From Herbiconiux aconitum (GTDB taxonomy: Bacteria; Actinomycetota; Actinomycetes; Actinomycetales; Microbacteriaceae): a stretch of 64,000 nucleotides of DNA. The notes under the pieces were generated by a model. It worked only from the letters and a program-made list of their open reading frames with translations, had not been told where the DNA came from and did not search any database. Location: contig NZ_JANLCM010000001.1 in the NCBI RefSeq assembly GCF_024979235.1, positions 1,178,001 through 1,242,000 on the forward strand, in the 5' to 3' direction. The position numbers and the translations under genes were made by a program. This document shows, in pieces, positions 42,965 through 51,071 of the stretch (the stretch's first letter is position 1; each line of letters begins with the position of its first letter).

Positions 42965-43978
42965 ATGCAACACAGAATCCTCGGCGACACCGGCTTCCCG
43001 GTCAGCGAGTTCGCTTTGGGCACCATGATGTTCGGGAAAATGGGCAATCCCGACCACGACGACTCGATCCGCATCATCCACCGCGCCCTGGATGCGGGCA
43101 TCGACTTCATCGACACAGCCGACGTCTACTCGCTGGGCGAGTCGGAGGAGATCGTGGGCAAGGCCCTCCGCGGTCGGCGCGACGACGTGGTGCTCGCCAC
43201 CAAGTTCGGGCTGCCCATCGATGCCGTGCCCGGACACGGCGGGGCGTCGCGTCGGTGGATCGTGCAATCGGTCGAGAACAGCCTGCGCCGCCTCGGCACC
43301 GACTACATCGACCTCTACCAGCTACACCGGCCCGACTACGACACGGCGCTCGAGGAGACCCTCTCGGCGCTCTCCGATCTGGTGACCGCGGGAAAGATCC
43401 GCGCCTTCGGCTCGTCGACCTTCCCGGCCGACCGGATCGTCGAGGCCCAGTGGGCGGCCGCACGCCGCGGCACGCACCGCTTCTTGAGCGAGCAGCCGAT
43501 GTACTCCATCTTCACCCGCTCTCTCGAGGCGGCCGTGTTGCCTGCGGCCCAGCGTCACGACATGGGCGTGCTCACCTACAGCCCTCTGAACGGCGGCTGG
43601 CTCTCCGGCCACGCGGATGTCGCGTCGCGGCACCGCGCCGGCAGCCGCCCCGCGATGTACGACCCGACCACCCCGGGGGGAGCCGCGAAGACGGCGGCGC
43701 TCGCCGAGCTGCGTTCGGTCGCCGCCGACGCGGGGCTCACAATGCCGCAGTTGGCGCTCGGATTCGTGCTCGCGCATCCGGCGATCACCTCGGTGATCAT
43801 CGGACCGCGCACCCAGGAGCAGCTCGACGGCTTGCTCACGGGCGTGGGGGTGCGATTGGACGCCGCGACGCTCGACCGCATCGACGCGATCGTGCCGCCC
43901 GGCACCGACGTCAGCCCCGACGACAACTACAACGCTGCGCCGCCGGCCCTCATCGACGCGAGCCTGCGGCGTCGCTGA
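42965..43978 (+). CDS. Aldo/keto reductase
   Basis: 337-residue NADPH-dependent (alpha/beta)8 reductase. Catalytic tetrad: Asp and Tyr in FIDTADVYSLGESE, Lys in VVLATKFGLP, and His in DLYQLHRPDYD. The NADPH-binding end is SVIIGPRTQEQLDGLL. AAAGGA is 9 bp before ATG 42965 and abuts ATG 42956, so the second is preferred. Divergent from the AraC gene. The physiological carbonyl substrate is unknown. A palindromic element follows 5 bp after the stop. Confidence 0.92.
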   Translation: MQHRILGDTGFPVSEFALGTMMFGKMGNPDHDDSIRIIHRALDAGIDFIDTADVYSLGESEEIVGKALRGRRDDVVLATKFGLPIDAVPGHGGASRRWIVQSVENSLRRLGTDYIDLYQLHRPDYDTALEETLSALSDLVTAGKIRAFGSSTFPADRIVEAQWAAARRGTHRFLSEQPMYSIFTRSLEAAVLPAAQRHDMGVLTYSPLNGGWLSGHADVASRHRAGSRPAMYDPTTPGGAAKTAALAELRSVAADAGLTMPQLALGFVLAHPAITSVIIGPRTQEQLDGLLTGVGVRLDAATLDRIDAIVPPGTDVSPDDNYNAAPPALIDASLRRR

Positions 43979-43983
43979 CATGT

Positions 43984-44049
43984 TTTCGGGAGGAGCAGCG
44001 GCACACGAAGCTCGCATACGGGCTCCGATGCACGCAGCTCCTCCCGAAA
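43984..44049. repeat. Palindromic intergenic element, copy B
   Basis: Arms TTTCGGGAGGAGC (43984-43996) and GCTCCTCCCGAAA (44037-44049) are perfect reverse complements around 40 bp. In reverse orientation the interior matches copy A at 19884-19953 (shared CTGCGTGCA, CGTAT, TCGTGTG words). It occupies almost the whole gap between convergent genes and could serve as their terminator. Confidence 0.85.
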
Positions 44050-44063
44050 TCGCGCCGGGCGGC

Positions 44064-44534
44064 TCAGGCGAGCAGCGCGTCGAGGCGCTCGTAGCCCTCC
44101 ACCACACCGGTCTCCATGCCGTTCTCGACCATGCCGTCGCGGGCCTCGACACTCGGAAAGACGCTCCAGCCGGTGACGCGGCTGCGCCCGTCGCCGAGGT
44201 CTTCGAAGCGGGCGGTCTCGAGCGAGACGAAGTCGGGCATCCCTTCCCACTCGAAGGTCTGGATGATCAGTTCGTCGGTGCGCGCCTTGTGGAACACCCC
44301 GTTGAAGGCGTACTCGTTGCCTTGCGGGTCGACGTGCACGTAGCGGTAGCGGCCGCCGTCGCGCAGCTCGTACTCCTCGAGCTGCATGTCGTAGCCGTTC
44401 GGCCCGAGCCACTGCTTCACCAGAGCCGGATCGGCATAGGCGTTGTAGACGGCGGCGACCGGCGCATCGAACTCGCGAACGATCTCGATGAACGGAACGC
44501 CCTCGGGGGCGGTGATGGTGACGGGGTTCGTCAT
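44064..44534 (-). CDS. SRPBCC / AHSA1-like START-domain protein
   Basis: 156 residues. The Aha1/START fold is seen in IEIVREFDAPVAAVYNAYADPALVKQWLGP, the beta strands YELRDGGRYRYVHVDPQGNEYAF and the last helix region GWSVFPSVEARDGMVENGMETG. Such proteins bind hydrophobic ligands. The ATG overlaps the stop of the ArsR-type regulator upstream (ATGA), the usual two-gene unit of ArsR plus AHSA1-like protein. Function unknown. Confidence 0.92.
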   Translation of the reverse strand: MTNPVTITAPEGVPFIEIVREFDAPVAAVYNAYADPALVKQWLGPNGYDMQLEEYELRDGGRYRYVHVDPQGNEYAFNGVFHKARTDELIIQTFEWEGMPDFVSLETARFEDLGDGRSRVTGWSVFPSVEARDGMVENGMETGVVEGYERLDALLA

Positions 44535-44890
44535 GATTTCTTCTCCTTCTCTTTCTCTGTCTGCAGCACGGCGTCGAGACTGCGGAACCGGTGTTCGTGG
44601 GCGAGTCGGTAGCCGTCGATCCAGCTGGTCAGCTGTTCGAGGGCGGCGGGTGCGAGGTGCACCGGTCGGCGTTGGGCGTCGCGGCTCCGCGTCACGAGTC
44701 CGGCGGCTTCGAGCACCTGGATGTGCTTCGACACCGCCTGCACCGTGATGGCGAAGGGCTCGGCGAGTTCGTTGACCGTGGCCGGCCCGCGGCTCAGGCG
44801 GGCGATCATCCGTCGCCGCACCGGGTCGGCCAGGGCCATGAACGCACGATCGAGCTCGTCGTCGGCGCCGTCCTGTTCTATCATTATCAA
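44531..44890 (-). CDS. ArsR-family winged-helix regulator
   Basis: 119 residues: FMALADPVRRRMIARLSRGPATVNELAEPFAI then VQAVSKHIQVLEAAGLVTRSR (recognition helix) and RRPVHLAPAALEQLTSWIDGYR, the subgroup that partners AHSA1-like proteins. No metal-binding Cys pair. The C-terminus is Lys/Glu-rich. ATG 44890 or 44884. AT-rich repeats overlapping its start may be an autoregulatory site. Confidence 0.92.
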   Translation of the reverse strand: MIMIEQDGADDELDRAFMALADPVRRRMIARLSRGPATVNELAEPFAITVQAVSKHIQVLEAAGLVTRSRDAQRRPVHLAPAALEQLTSWIDGYRLAHEHRFRSLDAVLQTEKEKEKKS

Positions 44891-44918
44891 CCTACTCGTT
44901 TATCAACAATCTAGTTGA
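44884..44918. promoter_or_regulatory. Candidate ArsR operator
   Basis: TTATCAAC occurs at 44884-44891 and 44900-44907, and the second forms TCAAC-N6-GTTGA (44903-44918) with the sequence beyond. The patch is AT-rich against the background and overlaps the regulator start. Confidence 0.4.
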
Positions 44919-45028
44919 ATAGTAGATCGCCTTTCCGACGGCGTCAACACCTGTGCCGATGAGACTCTCAGTTTCATGCGGGAACATGAAAGGTCCGCCA
45001 GTCCGCTTACCCCGACAGCCTCATCACC

Positions 45029-46294
45029 ATGAAGCATCCGCACGCGCGCCATCCGATCGCCCGGCACGGACGTTTGAAGACCCCGCATCCCGTCGCACTG
45101 GTCGCGCAATATCTCGCCGTGGCGCTCGCCGTCGTGCTCGTGAGCGGCGGAGTGTTCGCCGGTTACGCCACCTGGAGCGTCTCGAGCGAGGTGCAGACCG
45201 TGGCGCTCGCCGGTGACACCGCCGGGCCGCCGCCGCAGATCTCGGCCATCGACGGAGGGGTCAACCTCTTGCTCGTCGGAAGCGACAGCCGCGAAGGCCA
45301 AGGCGACGCCTACGGGGAGACCGAGGGCAACCTCAACGACGTGACGATGCTCATGCACATCGCCCAAGACCATTCGAGCGCCACCGTCGTGAGCTTTCCC
45401 CGCGACATGGTGGTTCCGGTGCCCTCGTGCCCAGACCCCGCGGGGGGCAGCTTCGATGCGATGAGCGCGCAGCCCATCAACGTCACCCTCTCTTACGGCG
45501 GCCTGCCCTGCACGGTGCTGACGGTCGAGGCCTTGACCGGGCTGAGCATCCCGTTCGCCGCGGAGATCCAGTTCAACGGCGTGATCGAGATGTCGAATGC
45601 GGTGGGCGGCGTGCCCGTGTGCGTGGTCGACCCCATCGACGACGAATACACCGGCGTGGTGCTCGACTCCGGAACCCACATGCTGCAGGGAGCGGATGCG
45701 CTCGGCTTCCTGCGCACCCGGCACGGCGTCGGCGACGGCAGCGACCTCGGCCGCATCTCGTCGCAGCAGGTGTTCCTCTCCTCTCTCGTGCGCACGATGA
45801 AGTCGAGCGAGACGCTCGGCGACTTCAGCAAGCTCTATGGCATCGCCCGCGCAGCCTCCAGCAACATGGTGCTCTCGCAGAGCCTGGCCTCGCCCGACAC
45901 GCTGGTCTCGATCGCGTTGGCGCTGAAAGACATCGATCTCAGCCGGGTGACCTTCGTGGCGTATCCCGGAAGCACCGGCGGCGATGGTGTCTATGCCGGC
46001 AAGGTGGAGCCTCTCTACGATGACGCGGCAGTGCTGTTCTCGGCGATCGCGGCGGATCAGCCGGTCACCACCGCCGATCCGGCGAACACCGGGGTGGGCG
46101 CGGTCGTCGACCCGAATGCGCCCACGACGGCTCTGCCCTCCAGCGCCCCCACGACAGCACCGGATGACGGCGCGGCCGCCGACGGCACGGCGACACCGGC
46201 GCCGGATGTCGCGAAGACCCCCACCGCCCTGCCACAATCGATCACAGGGCAAACTGCAGCGGAATACACCTGCTCGAAGGGGAACGACTATTAG
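45029..46294 (+). CDS. LCP (LytR-CpsA-Psr) family protein 1
   Basis: 421 residues, a membrane-anchored phosphotransferase that attaches wall polymers to peptidoglycan. A short cytoplasmic N-terminus is followed by one helix (VALVAQYLAVALAVVLVSGG). The LCP domain has LLLVGSDSREGQ, NDVTMLMHIAQDHSSATVVSFPRD (metal Asp, catalytic Arg), GVIEMSNAVGGVPVCV and ALGFLRTRHGVGDGSDLGR. The C-terminal 70 residues are Pro/Thr/Ala-rich and end in TAAEYTCSKGNDY, shared with the next gene. Tandem duplicate of LCP 2. Upstream 137 bp show no clear promoter. Confidence 0.93.
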   Translation: MKHPHARHPIARHGRLKTPHPVALVAQYLAVALAVVLVSGGVFAGYATWSVSSEVQTVALAGDTAGPPPQISAIDGGVNLLLVGSDSREGQGDAYGETEGNLNDVTMLMHIAQDHSSATVVSFPRDMVVPVPSCPDPAGGSFDAMSAQPINVTLSYGGLPCTVLTVEALTGLSIPFAAEIQFNGVIEMSNAVGGVPVCVVDPIDDEYTGVVLDSGTHMLQGADALGFLRTRHGVGDGSDLGRISSQQVFLSSLVRTMKSSETLGDFSKLYGIARAASSNMVLSQSLASPDTLVSIALALKDIDLSRVTFVAYPGSTGGDGVYAGKVEPLYDDAAVLFSAIAADQPVTTADPANTGVGAVVDPNAPTTALPSSAPTTAPDDGAAADGTATPAPDVAKTPTALPQSITGQTAAEYTCSKGNDY

Positions 46295-47597
46295 CCGAAA
46301 GACGCGTGCCACGACGCCGGTCGCTCGACACGGCCGGCAGAAGTCGTCGCATCCGTTGTGGGCGGTCGGCACGTTCCTGGTGGCGTCGGTCGCCGTTCTC
46401 GGCGTCAGCGGTGTCTCGCTCGCGGCGTACGCCGCCTGGGATGTGACCAGTTCGATCACGACCGTGTCGCTCGTCTCCGATGACACCGCGAGCACCCCCG
46501 GAGCTGCGCCCCCGCCCGAGATCTCGGCGATCGACGGCGGAGTGAACCTGCTGCTGGTCGGCAGCGACAGCCGCACCGGACAGGGCGACGCCTACGGCGA
46601 AGACGAGGGCGGCGAGCTCAACGACGTCACGATGCTGCTGCACATCTCGCAGGATCACACGAACGCGACCGTGGTGAGCTTTCCGCGTGACCTCGTGGTC
46701 GACATCCCCGATTGTCCCGAGGGTGGCGGCTACACCGCGCCGATCAACGAGTCGCTCTCGCAGGGCGGCCTCGCGTGCACGGTGCTGACGGTCGAGAGTC
46801 TGTCGGGGCTGAGCATCCCGTTCGCGGCGGAGATCCAGTTCAACGGCGTGATCGAGATGTCGAACGCGGTGGGCGGTGTTCCGGTGTGTGTCTCGGAGCT
46901 GATCGACGACCCCTTCACCGGCGTCTACCTCGAGCCGGGCACGTCGAACCTGAGCGGAGCGGATGCGCTCGGCTTCCTGCGCACCCGGCACGGCGTCGGC
47001 GACGGCAGCGACCTCGGCCGCATCTCGTCGCAGCAGGTGTTCTTGTCGTCGCTCGTGCGCACCATCAAGTCCGATTCGACCCTCAACGACTTCGGCAAGC
47101 TCTACGGCCTCGCGAAGGCGGCGGCGAGCAACATGACGCTGTCGGATCGGCTGGCCTCGCCCGACACCATGGTGTCGATCGCGCTTTCGCTGAAGGACAT
47201 GGATCTCTCGAAGGTCACCTTCGTCGCCTACCCGAGCTTCTCGGCCGACTGGGTGCCCGTGGGCAAGGTGGCGCCCGACACCGATTCGGCAGCGGTTCTC
47301 TTCGCCGCCATCCAGGCCGATCAGCCGGTGGCCGTGGAGGCGCCGGGCGGCATCGCGTCGGTGCTCGACCCGAACGCGCCGGTGCAGCCGGGTGCCACCA
47401 CGGCGCCGGTCGATCCCGCGGTTCCGGTGGACCCGTCCGTTCCGGTGGACCCGGATGCGCCGGTAGACCCGGATGCTCCGGTCGAGCCGACCACGCCCGA
47501 GCCCGGTTCGGTGAACGCCGACGGATCGACGGTGCTCCCGTCGAACGTGAAGGGTCAGACCGCGGCCGACTACACCTGCTCCGTCGGAAACGACTGA
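46290..47597 (+). CDS. LCP family protein 2, apparent ATT start codon
   Basis: 435 residues, paralogous to the gene upstream along its full length: helix AVGTFLVASVAVLGVSGV, LLLVGSDSRTGQ, SFPRDLVVDIPDC, ALGFLRTRHGVG, ending TAADYTCSVGND. The frame has no ATG, GTG or TTG in a sensible place before the membrane helix, but ATT 46290 lies 7 bp after AAGGGG, overlaps the upstream TAG (ATTAG), and gives an N-terminus (SRKTRATTPVARHGR) that aligns with the paralog's. TTG in SSHPLW is the fallback. A linker with VPVDP-type 15-bp repeats precedes the tail. Confidence 0.88.
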   Translation: MSRKTRATTPVARHGRQKSSHPLWAVGTFLVASVAVLGVSGVSLAAYAAWDVTSSITTVSLVSDDTASTPGAAPPPEISAIDGGVNLLLVGSDSRTGQGDAYGEDEGGELNDVTMLLHISQDHTNATVVSFPRDLVVDIPDCPEGGGYTAPINESLSQGGLACTVLTVESLSGLSIPFAAEIQFNGVIEMSNAVGGVPVCVSELIDDPFTGVYLEPGTSNLSGADALGFLRTRHGVGDGSDLGRISSQQVFLSSLVRTIKSDSTLNDFGKLYGLAKAAASNMTLSDRLASPDTMVSIALSLKDMDLSKVTFVAYPSFSADWVPVGKVAPDTDSAAVLFAAIQADQPVAVEAPGGIASVLDPNAPVQPGATTAPVDPAVPVDPSVPVDPDAPVDPDAPVEPTTPEPGSVNADGSTVLPSNVKGQTAADYTCSVGND

Positions 47598-47677
47598 GGT
47601 CGCCCGCCCGCCCTCCCCTTCCCTGAACCCGGGTGGGCCGTTGTGGTCGAGGCCGGTGGGTTGGGTACCGTGGAGGG

Positions 47678-48346
47678 GTGAGCACCGAACTGCTGTGGAC
47701 CGGTCCCGAAGGCGGCCCGGTGCTCGTGCTCGCGCCCGGGGCGGGCGCGGCGATGGACTCGGCGTGGATGAACCGCTTCTGCGAGCTACTGGCTGAACGC
47801 GGCATCCGCACCGCCCGATTCGAGTTCGCGTATATGGCTGCGCGGCGAACCGGAACGCGCAAGCCGGCGCCGCGGGCCGACCTCGTGCTCGATGAGTACC
47901 GTTCGGCGGTCGAGGCGGTGGTGTCGCTCGCCGGGGCGCCCGTGGCCATCGGCGGCAAGTCGTTCGGTGGACGCGTGGCGAGCATGGTGGCCGACGAGCT
48001 GCATGCGGCGGGGTCGGTGTCGGCGCTGGTGTGCCTCGGTTACCCGTTCCATCCGCCGGGCCGCCCCGAGCGACTGCGCACCGAGCACCTCTCCGCGCTG
48101 CGCGTGCCGACCCTGATCTGCCAGGGAACACGCGATCCGTTCGGCACGCGCGCGGAGGTCTCGTCGTATGCGCTGTCGCCCGCCATCCGCATCCACTGGC
48201 TCGAAGACGGCGAACACGAATTCAAGCCCCGCGTGAAGATCTCGGGTCACACGCACGAGCAGCACCTGGCGACGGCGGTGGATGCGGTGGCCGCGTTCGT
48301 CGTCAGCTATGATGGCGGAGGCGAAAGCCAAGGAGACGTCGCATAG
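47678..48346 (+). CDS. Alpha/beta hydrolase of the KANL3/Tex30 type
   Basis: 222 residues. VLVLAPGAGAAMDSAWM is the oxyanion region, IGGKSFGGRVAS the nucleophile elbow with Ser, and HTHEQHL near the C-terminus may carry the His, with LICQGTRDPFG the acid-loop region. GTG 47678 follows GGAGG. Typical of bacterial dienelactone-hydrolase-like proteins annotated as KANL3/Tex30; function unknown. Its last 15 bases (stop TAG 48344-48346 included) are also the 5' end of tRNA-Ser(GCU). Confidence 0.88.
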   Translation: MSTELLWTGPEGGPVLVLAPGAGAAMDSAWMNRFCELLAERGIRTARFEFAYMAARRTGTRKPAPRADLVLDEYRSAVEAVVSLAGAPVAIGGKSFGGRVASMVADELHAAGSVSALVCLGYPFHPPGRPERLRTEHLSALRVPTLICQGTRDPFGTRAEVSSYALSPAIRIHWLEDGEHEFKPRVKISGHTHEQHLATAVDAVAAFVVSYDGGGESQGDVA

Positions 48347-48422
48347 TTCGGCCTAGTGCACCACCCTGCTAAGGTGGAGAACCCTTTATTGGGTTCCGTG
48401 GGTTCAAATCCCACCGTCTCCG
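48332..48422 (+). tRNA. tRNA-Ser (anticodon GCU)
   Basis: 91 nt. Acceptor GGAGACG/CGTCTCC with discriminator G; anticodon arm CCACC-CTGCTAA-GGTGG reading GCT; variable arm AACCC-TTTATT-GGGTT; T-arm GTGGG-TTCAAAT-CCCAC. CCA is not encoded. Decodes AGC and AGU. Its first 15 nt overlap the preceding CDS. Confidence 0.96.
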
Positions 48423-48432
48423 CACAGCGAGG

Positions 48433-48477
48433 CCCTCGAAGATCTCTGAATTCCAAGGATCGACGGGGGTCTTTTTC
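48433..48477 (+). terminator. Terminator after tRNA-Ser(GCU)
   Basis: An imperfect stem (CCCTCGAAGATC with GATCGACGGGG) is followed by GTCTTTTTC at 48469-48477, one of the few T-runs in the window. Confidence 0.5.
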
Positions 48478-48814
48478 GTTCCCGGACATACTCAGACCAC
48501 ATTCGTTCCTGACTGGACGTGATCAAGGCGGATCGCCACTTCATCGAGGTCGTCGTCGAAGGGGTCGGAAGACACGTCGCGCAGACTTCGATCGTCCCGC
48601 ATTCTCGAGTCAACCTTCCGGAGGTCCGCCGTTGTCCCATTCTGCGCAGGTGAAGGGGCCCGGGCCGCACAATGGCGTGCGGCGTTCAGGCCCATTTCCT
48701 TCGCGGCTCGAATGCGGTCAGTCTTGCAAACTATTTGCCTATACGCGTCGATAACCGAGCCCTGCATGTTATTCTTTTGCAGCGGCGAACGACCGCGCCG
48801 AAGGAGTCGCAGCG
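48478..48814. other. Gene-free stretch before the FAD oxidoreductase, with operator
   Basis: No convincing gene is seen. A minus-strand frame (48492-48767, 91 codons) has mixed third-position bias and no recognisable motif. The right part is AT-rich and carries the perfect dyad GCAAACTATTTGC at 48726-48738, an instance of the motif shared with the GH43/permease and GH42 promoters. AAGGAG lies about 9 bp before the oxidoreductase ATG. Confidence 0.5.
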
Positions 48815-51052
48815 ATGCAGGAGCAGACCATCCGATCAGATGTCACGGTGATCGGGGGAGGTCTGGCGGGCGTCGCCGCGGCGGTCAGAGCTGCTCGAAC
48901 GGGCGCATCGGTCGCGCTCGTCAACAACCGGCCGGTGCTCGGCGGCAACTCCAGCAGCGAGGTGCGGGTGTGGGTGTGCGGGGCGACCGCGCACGGCGCT
49001 CAGAAGTACGCCCGCGAAACAGGGGTGATGGGTGAACTCTTCGTCGAGAACCAGTTTCGTAACCCCGAAGGCAACCCGTTCTACTGGGACCAAGTGGTGC
49101 TCGATGCGGTTCGGGCCGAGAGCAACGTGTCACTGTTCCTGAACACCGACATCACGGAGGTCGACGCGAACGGACCCGATGAGGCCCGGATGATCGAGTC
49201 GGTCGCCGGTTGGCAACAGGGATCAGAGCGCCGACTCACCTTCGTCAGCCCGGTGTTCATCGATGCCAGCGGCGACGGCTTGGTCGGTGAGCTCGCCGGC
49301 GCCTGGTACGCGTCCGGGCGCGAAGCAGCATCGGTGCACGGCGAGGAGTGGGCACCTGAGGTGCCCGACGGCAACATGCTCGGCAGCACGATCCTCTTCT
49401 ACACGAAGGACACCGGCGAGCCCGTGCCTTTCATCGCCCCCTCGATGACCAAAGACGTCTCCGCAACATCCATCACCGCGCACCGGCGCATCGACACTGC
49501 CGCGAACGGCTGTGACTACTGGTGGATCGAGTGGGGCGGAGAACTGGATGCGGTCGCTGACAACGAAGCGATCCGCGACGAGCTGTGGTCGGTCGTGTAC
49601 GGCATCTGGGACCACATCAAGAACTCCGGCGAATTCGACGCCGACACCCTCACTCTTGAGTGGGTCGGGTCGATCCCGGGAAAGCGCGAGTACCGCCGCT
49701 TCGTCGGGGACTACGTGCTCACCCAGAACGACATCATGCAGCAGACCCGTTTCGCCGACTCGATCGGCTTCGGCGGTTGGTCGATCGACCTGCACCCGCC
49801 CGGGGGCATGTACTCCTCCGACGACGGATCGAAACATCTCTTCACCGCCGGGGTCTACCACATCCCGTTCCGGTCGCTCTATTCGAAGAACGTGACCAAC
49901 ATGTTGATGGCCGGGCGCGACATCTCCGCGAGTCATGTCGCGTTCGGAACCACGCGAGTGATGGCGACCTGCGCCGTCACCGGCGAAGCCGCCGGAGCGG
50001 GCGCCGCTCTGGCCGCCCGCCACGGCATCACTCCGCGCGCGGTCGGCGAGAGCCGCATCGACGAGCTGCAGCAGACCCTGCTCCGGGGTGATGCGAGTCT
50101 TCTCGGCGTGCCCTGGACCTCCGCCGACGACTTAGCCCTCCGAGCCGAGGTCTCCGCCTCGGGCACCCTCGACCGGATCGCCGTCGCGGCGTCCGATCGC
50201 GCGTTCGCGTATCCGCTCTCCGGTCACGACCTGGGCATTCAGCTGCCGGTCGACCCGGAGCTCGGCCGGGTGCGCGTGCTGGTCGAAGCCGATCAGCCCG
50301 TGGTGGCGACGATGGAGCTGTGGCGCACCGGCGGTGGGGAGAACCACATCCCGGTCGAGCTCGTCGAGCGCGTGGAGCGAACGGTGCCGGCCGGGCGGTC
50401 GTGGATCGAGGCCGAATTCGGGTACCGCCCCGCCATGCCCGAGGATGCCGTCGTTCTCGTGCGCCGAGCCGAGGGGCTGGCTGTCGTCATCGAGCCTCGG
50501 CCCGGCCCCTACGGCGTGCTGGCTTTGCTCAGCCGCACACCGGCGCAAGACCTGCACCGTCCGCAGTCGAACGCCTGGTCGGCTGCCGAACTGCGACGCC
50601 ACACCCCCGTGATCGAGGTGGAGGGAACGACGGGCGCTTACTCCGCCGCCAACGTTCGCGGGGGTCTGGCTCGCCCGTACGGCGGCCCCCAGCTCTGGTC
50701 GTCCCGCGCAATGGTCGCCGGCGCGTCGGAGCACGTCGAGCTCGACTGGTCCGCCCGCGTCGGGATCGGCCGGGTCGAGCTGGTGTTCAACGACGACGTC
50801 GACGAAGACCTGATCAACCTGCACCACCACCGCACGCCGTTCGCCGTGATCCCCGAGCTGGTGCGTGACTACCGGATCGAGGTGTGCGCCGATGGGCGCT
50901 GGGAACCAGTGGTTCAGGAGTCGGGCAACCGCCGTCGCCTGCGCGTGCACCACCTGGGCCGGACGGTCGAGACGGATGCGCTCCGGGTGGTCGTCGAGGC
51001 GACCAACGGTTCCGACTACGCCACGATCGTCGCCGTCCGCGTCTTCGAGTGA
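48815..51052 (+). CDS. FAD-dependent oxidoreductase (FAD_oxidored type) with C-terminal carbohydrate-binding-like region
   Basis: 745 residues. The N-terminal Rossmann motif DVTVIGGGLAGVAAAVRAARTG binds FAD; PVLGGNSSSEVRVWVCG is the signature of this family found in glycan loci. GRDISASHVAFGTTRVMATCAVTGEAAG closes the FAD domain near residue 400. The last 200 residues look beta-rich and discoidin-like (WSSRAMVAGASEHVELDW). No signal peptide, so cytoplasmic. Its place next to sugar transport and glycosidase genes, and a shared promoter motif, suggest oxidation of a sugar or sugar acid. The exact reaction is not known for the family. Confidence 0.87.
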   Translation: MQEQTIRSDVTVIGGGLAGVAAAVRAARTGASVALVNNRPVLGGNSSSEVRVWVCGATAHGAQKYARETGVMGELFVENQFRNPEGNPFYWDQVVLDAVRAESNVSLFLNTDITEVDANGPDEARMIESVAGWQQGSERRLTFVSPVFIDASGDGLVGELAGAWYASGREAASVHGEEWAPEVPDGNMLGSTILFYTKDTGEPVPFIAPSMTKDVSATSITAHRRIDTAANGCDYWWIEWGGELDAVADNEAIRDELWSVVYGIWDHIKNSGEFDADTLTLEWVGSIPGKREYRRFVGDYVLTQNDIMQQTRFADSIGFGGWSIDLHPPGGMYSSDDGSKHLFTAGVYHIPFRSLYSKNVTNMLMAGRDISASHVAFGTTRVMATCAVTGEAAGAGAALAARHGITPRAVGESRIDELQQTLLRGDASLLGVPWTSADDLALRAEVSASGTLDRIAVAASDRAFAYPLSGHDLGIQLPVDPELGRVRVLVEADQPVVATMELWRTGGGENHIPVELVERVERTVPAGRSWIEAEFGYRPAMPEDAVVLVRRAEGLAVVIEPRPGPYGVLALLSRTPAQDLHRPQSNAWSAAELRRHTPVIEVEGTTGAYSAANVRGGLARPYGGPQLWSSRAMVAGASEHVELDWSARVGIGRVELVFNDDVDEDLINLHHHRTPFAVIPELVRDYRIEVCADGRWEPVVQESGNRRRLRVHHLGRTVETDALRVVVEATNGSDYATIVAVRVFE

Positions 51053-51071
51053 CTCCGGCCCTCCGGACGAA

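Noticed and set aside
48492-48767. 91-codon minus-strand frame after tRNA-Ser(GCU)
   Set aside because: Mixed third-position bias, no recognisable motif, and the candidate operator for the FAD oxidoreductase lies inside it. A gene remnant cannot be excluded.
48423-48814. Integrated element at tRNA-Ser(GCU)
   Set aside because: No integrase and no direct repeat of the tRNA 3' end were found downstream in the window.
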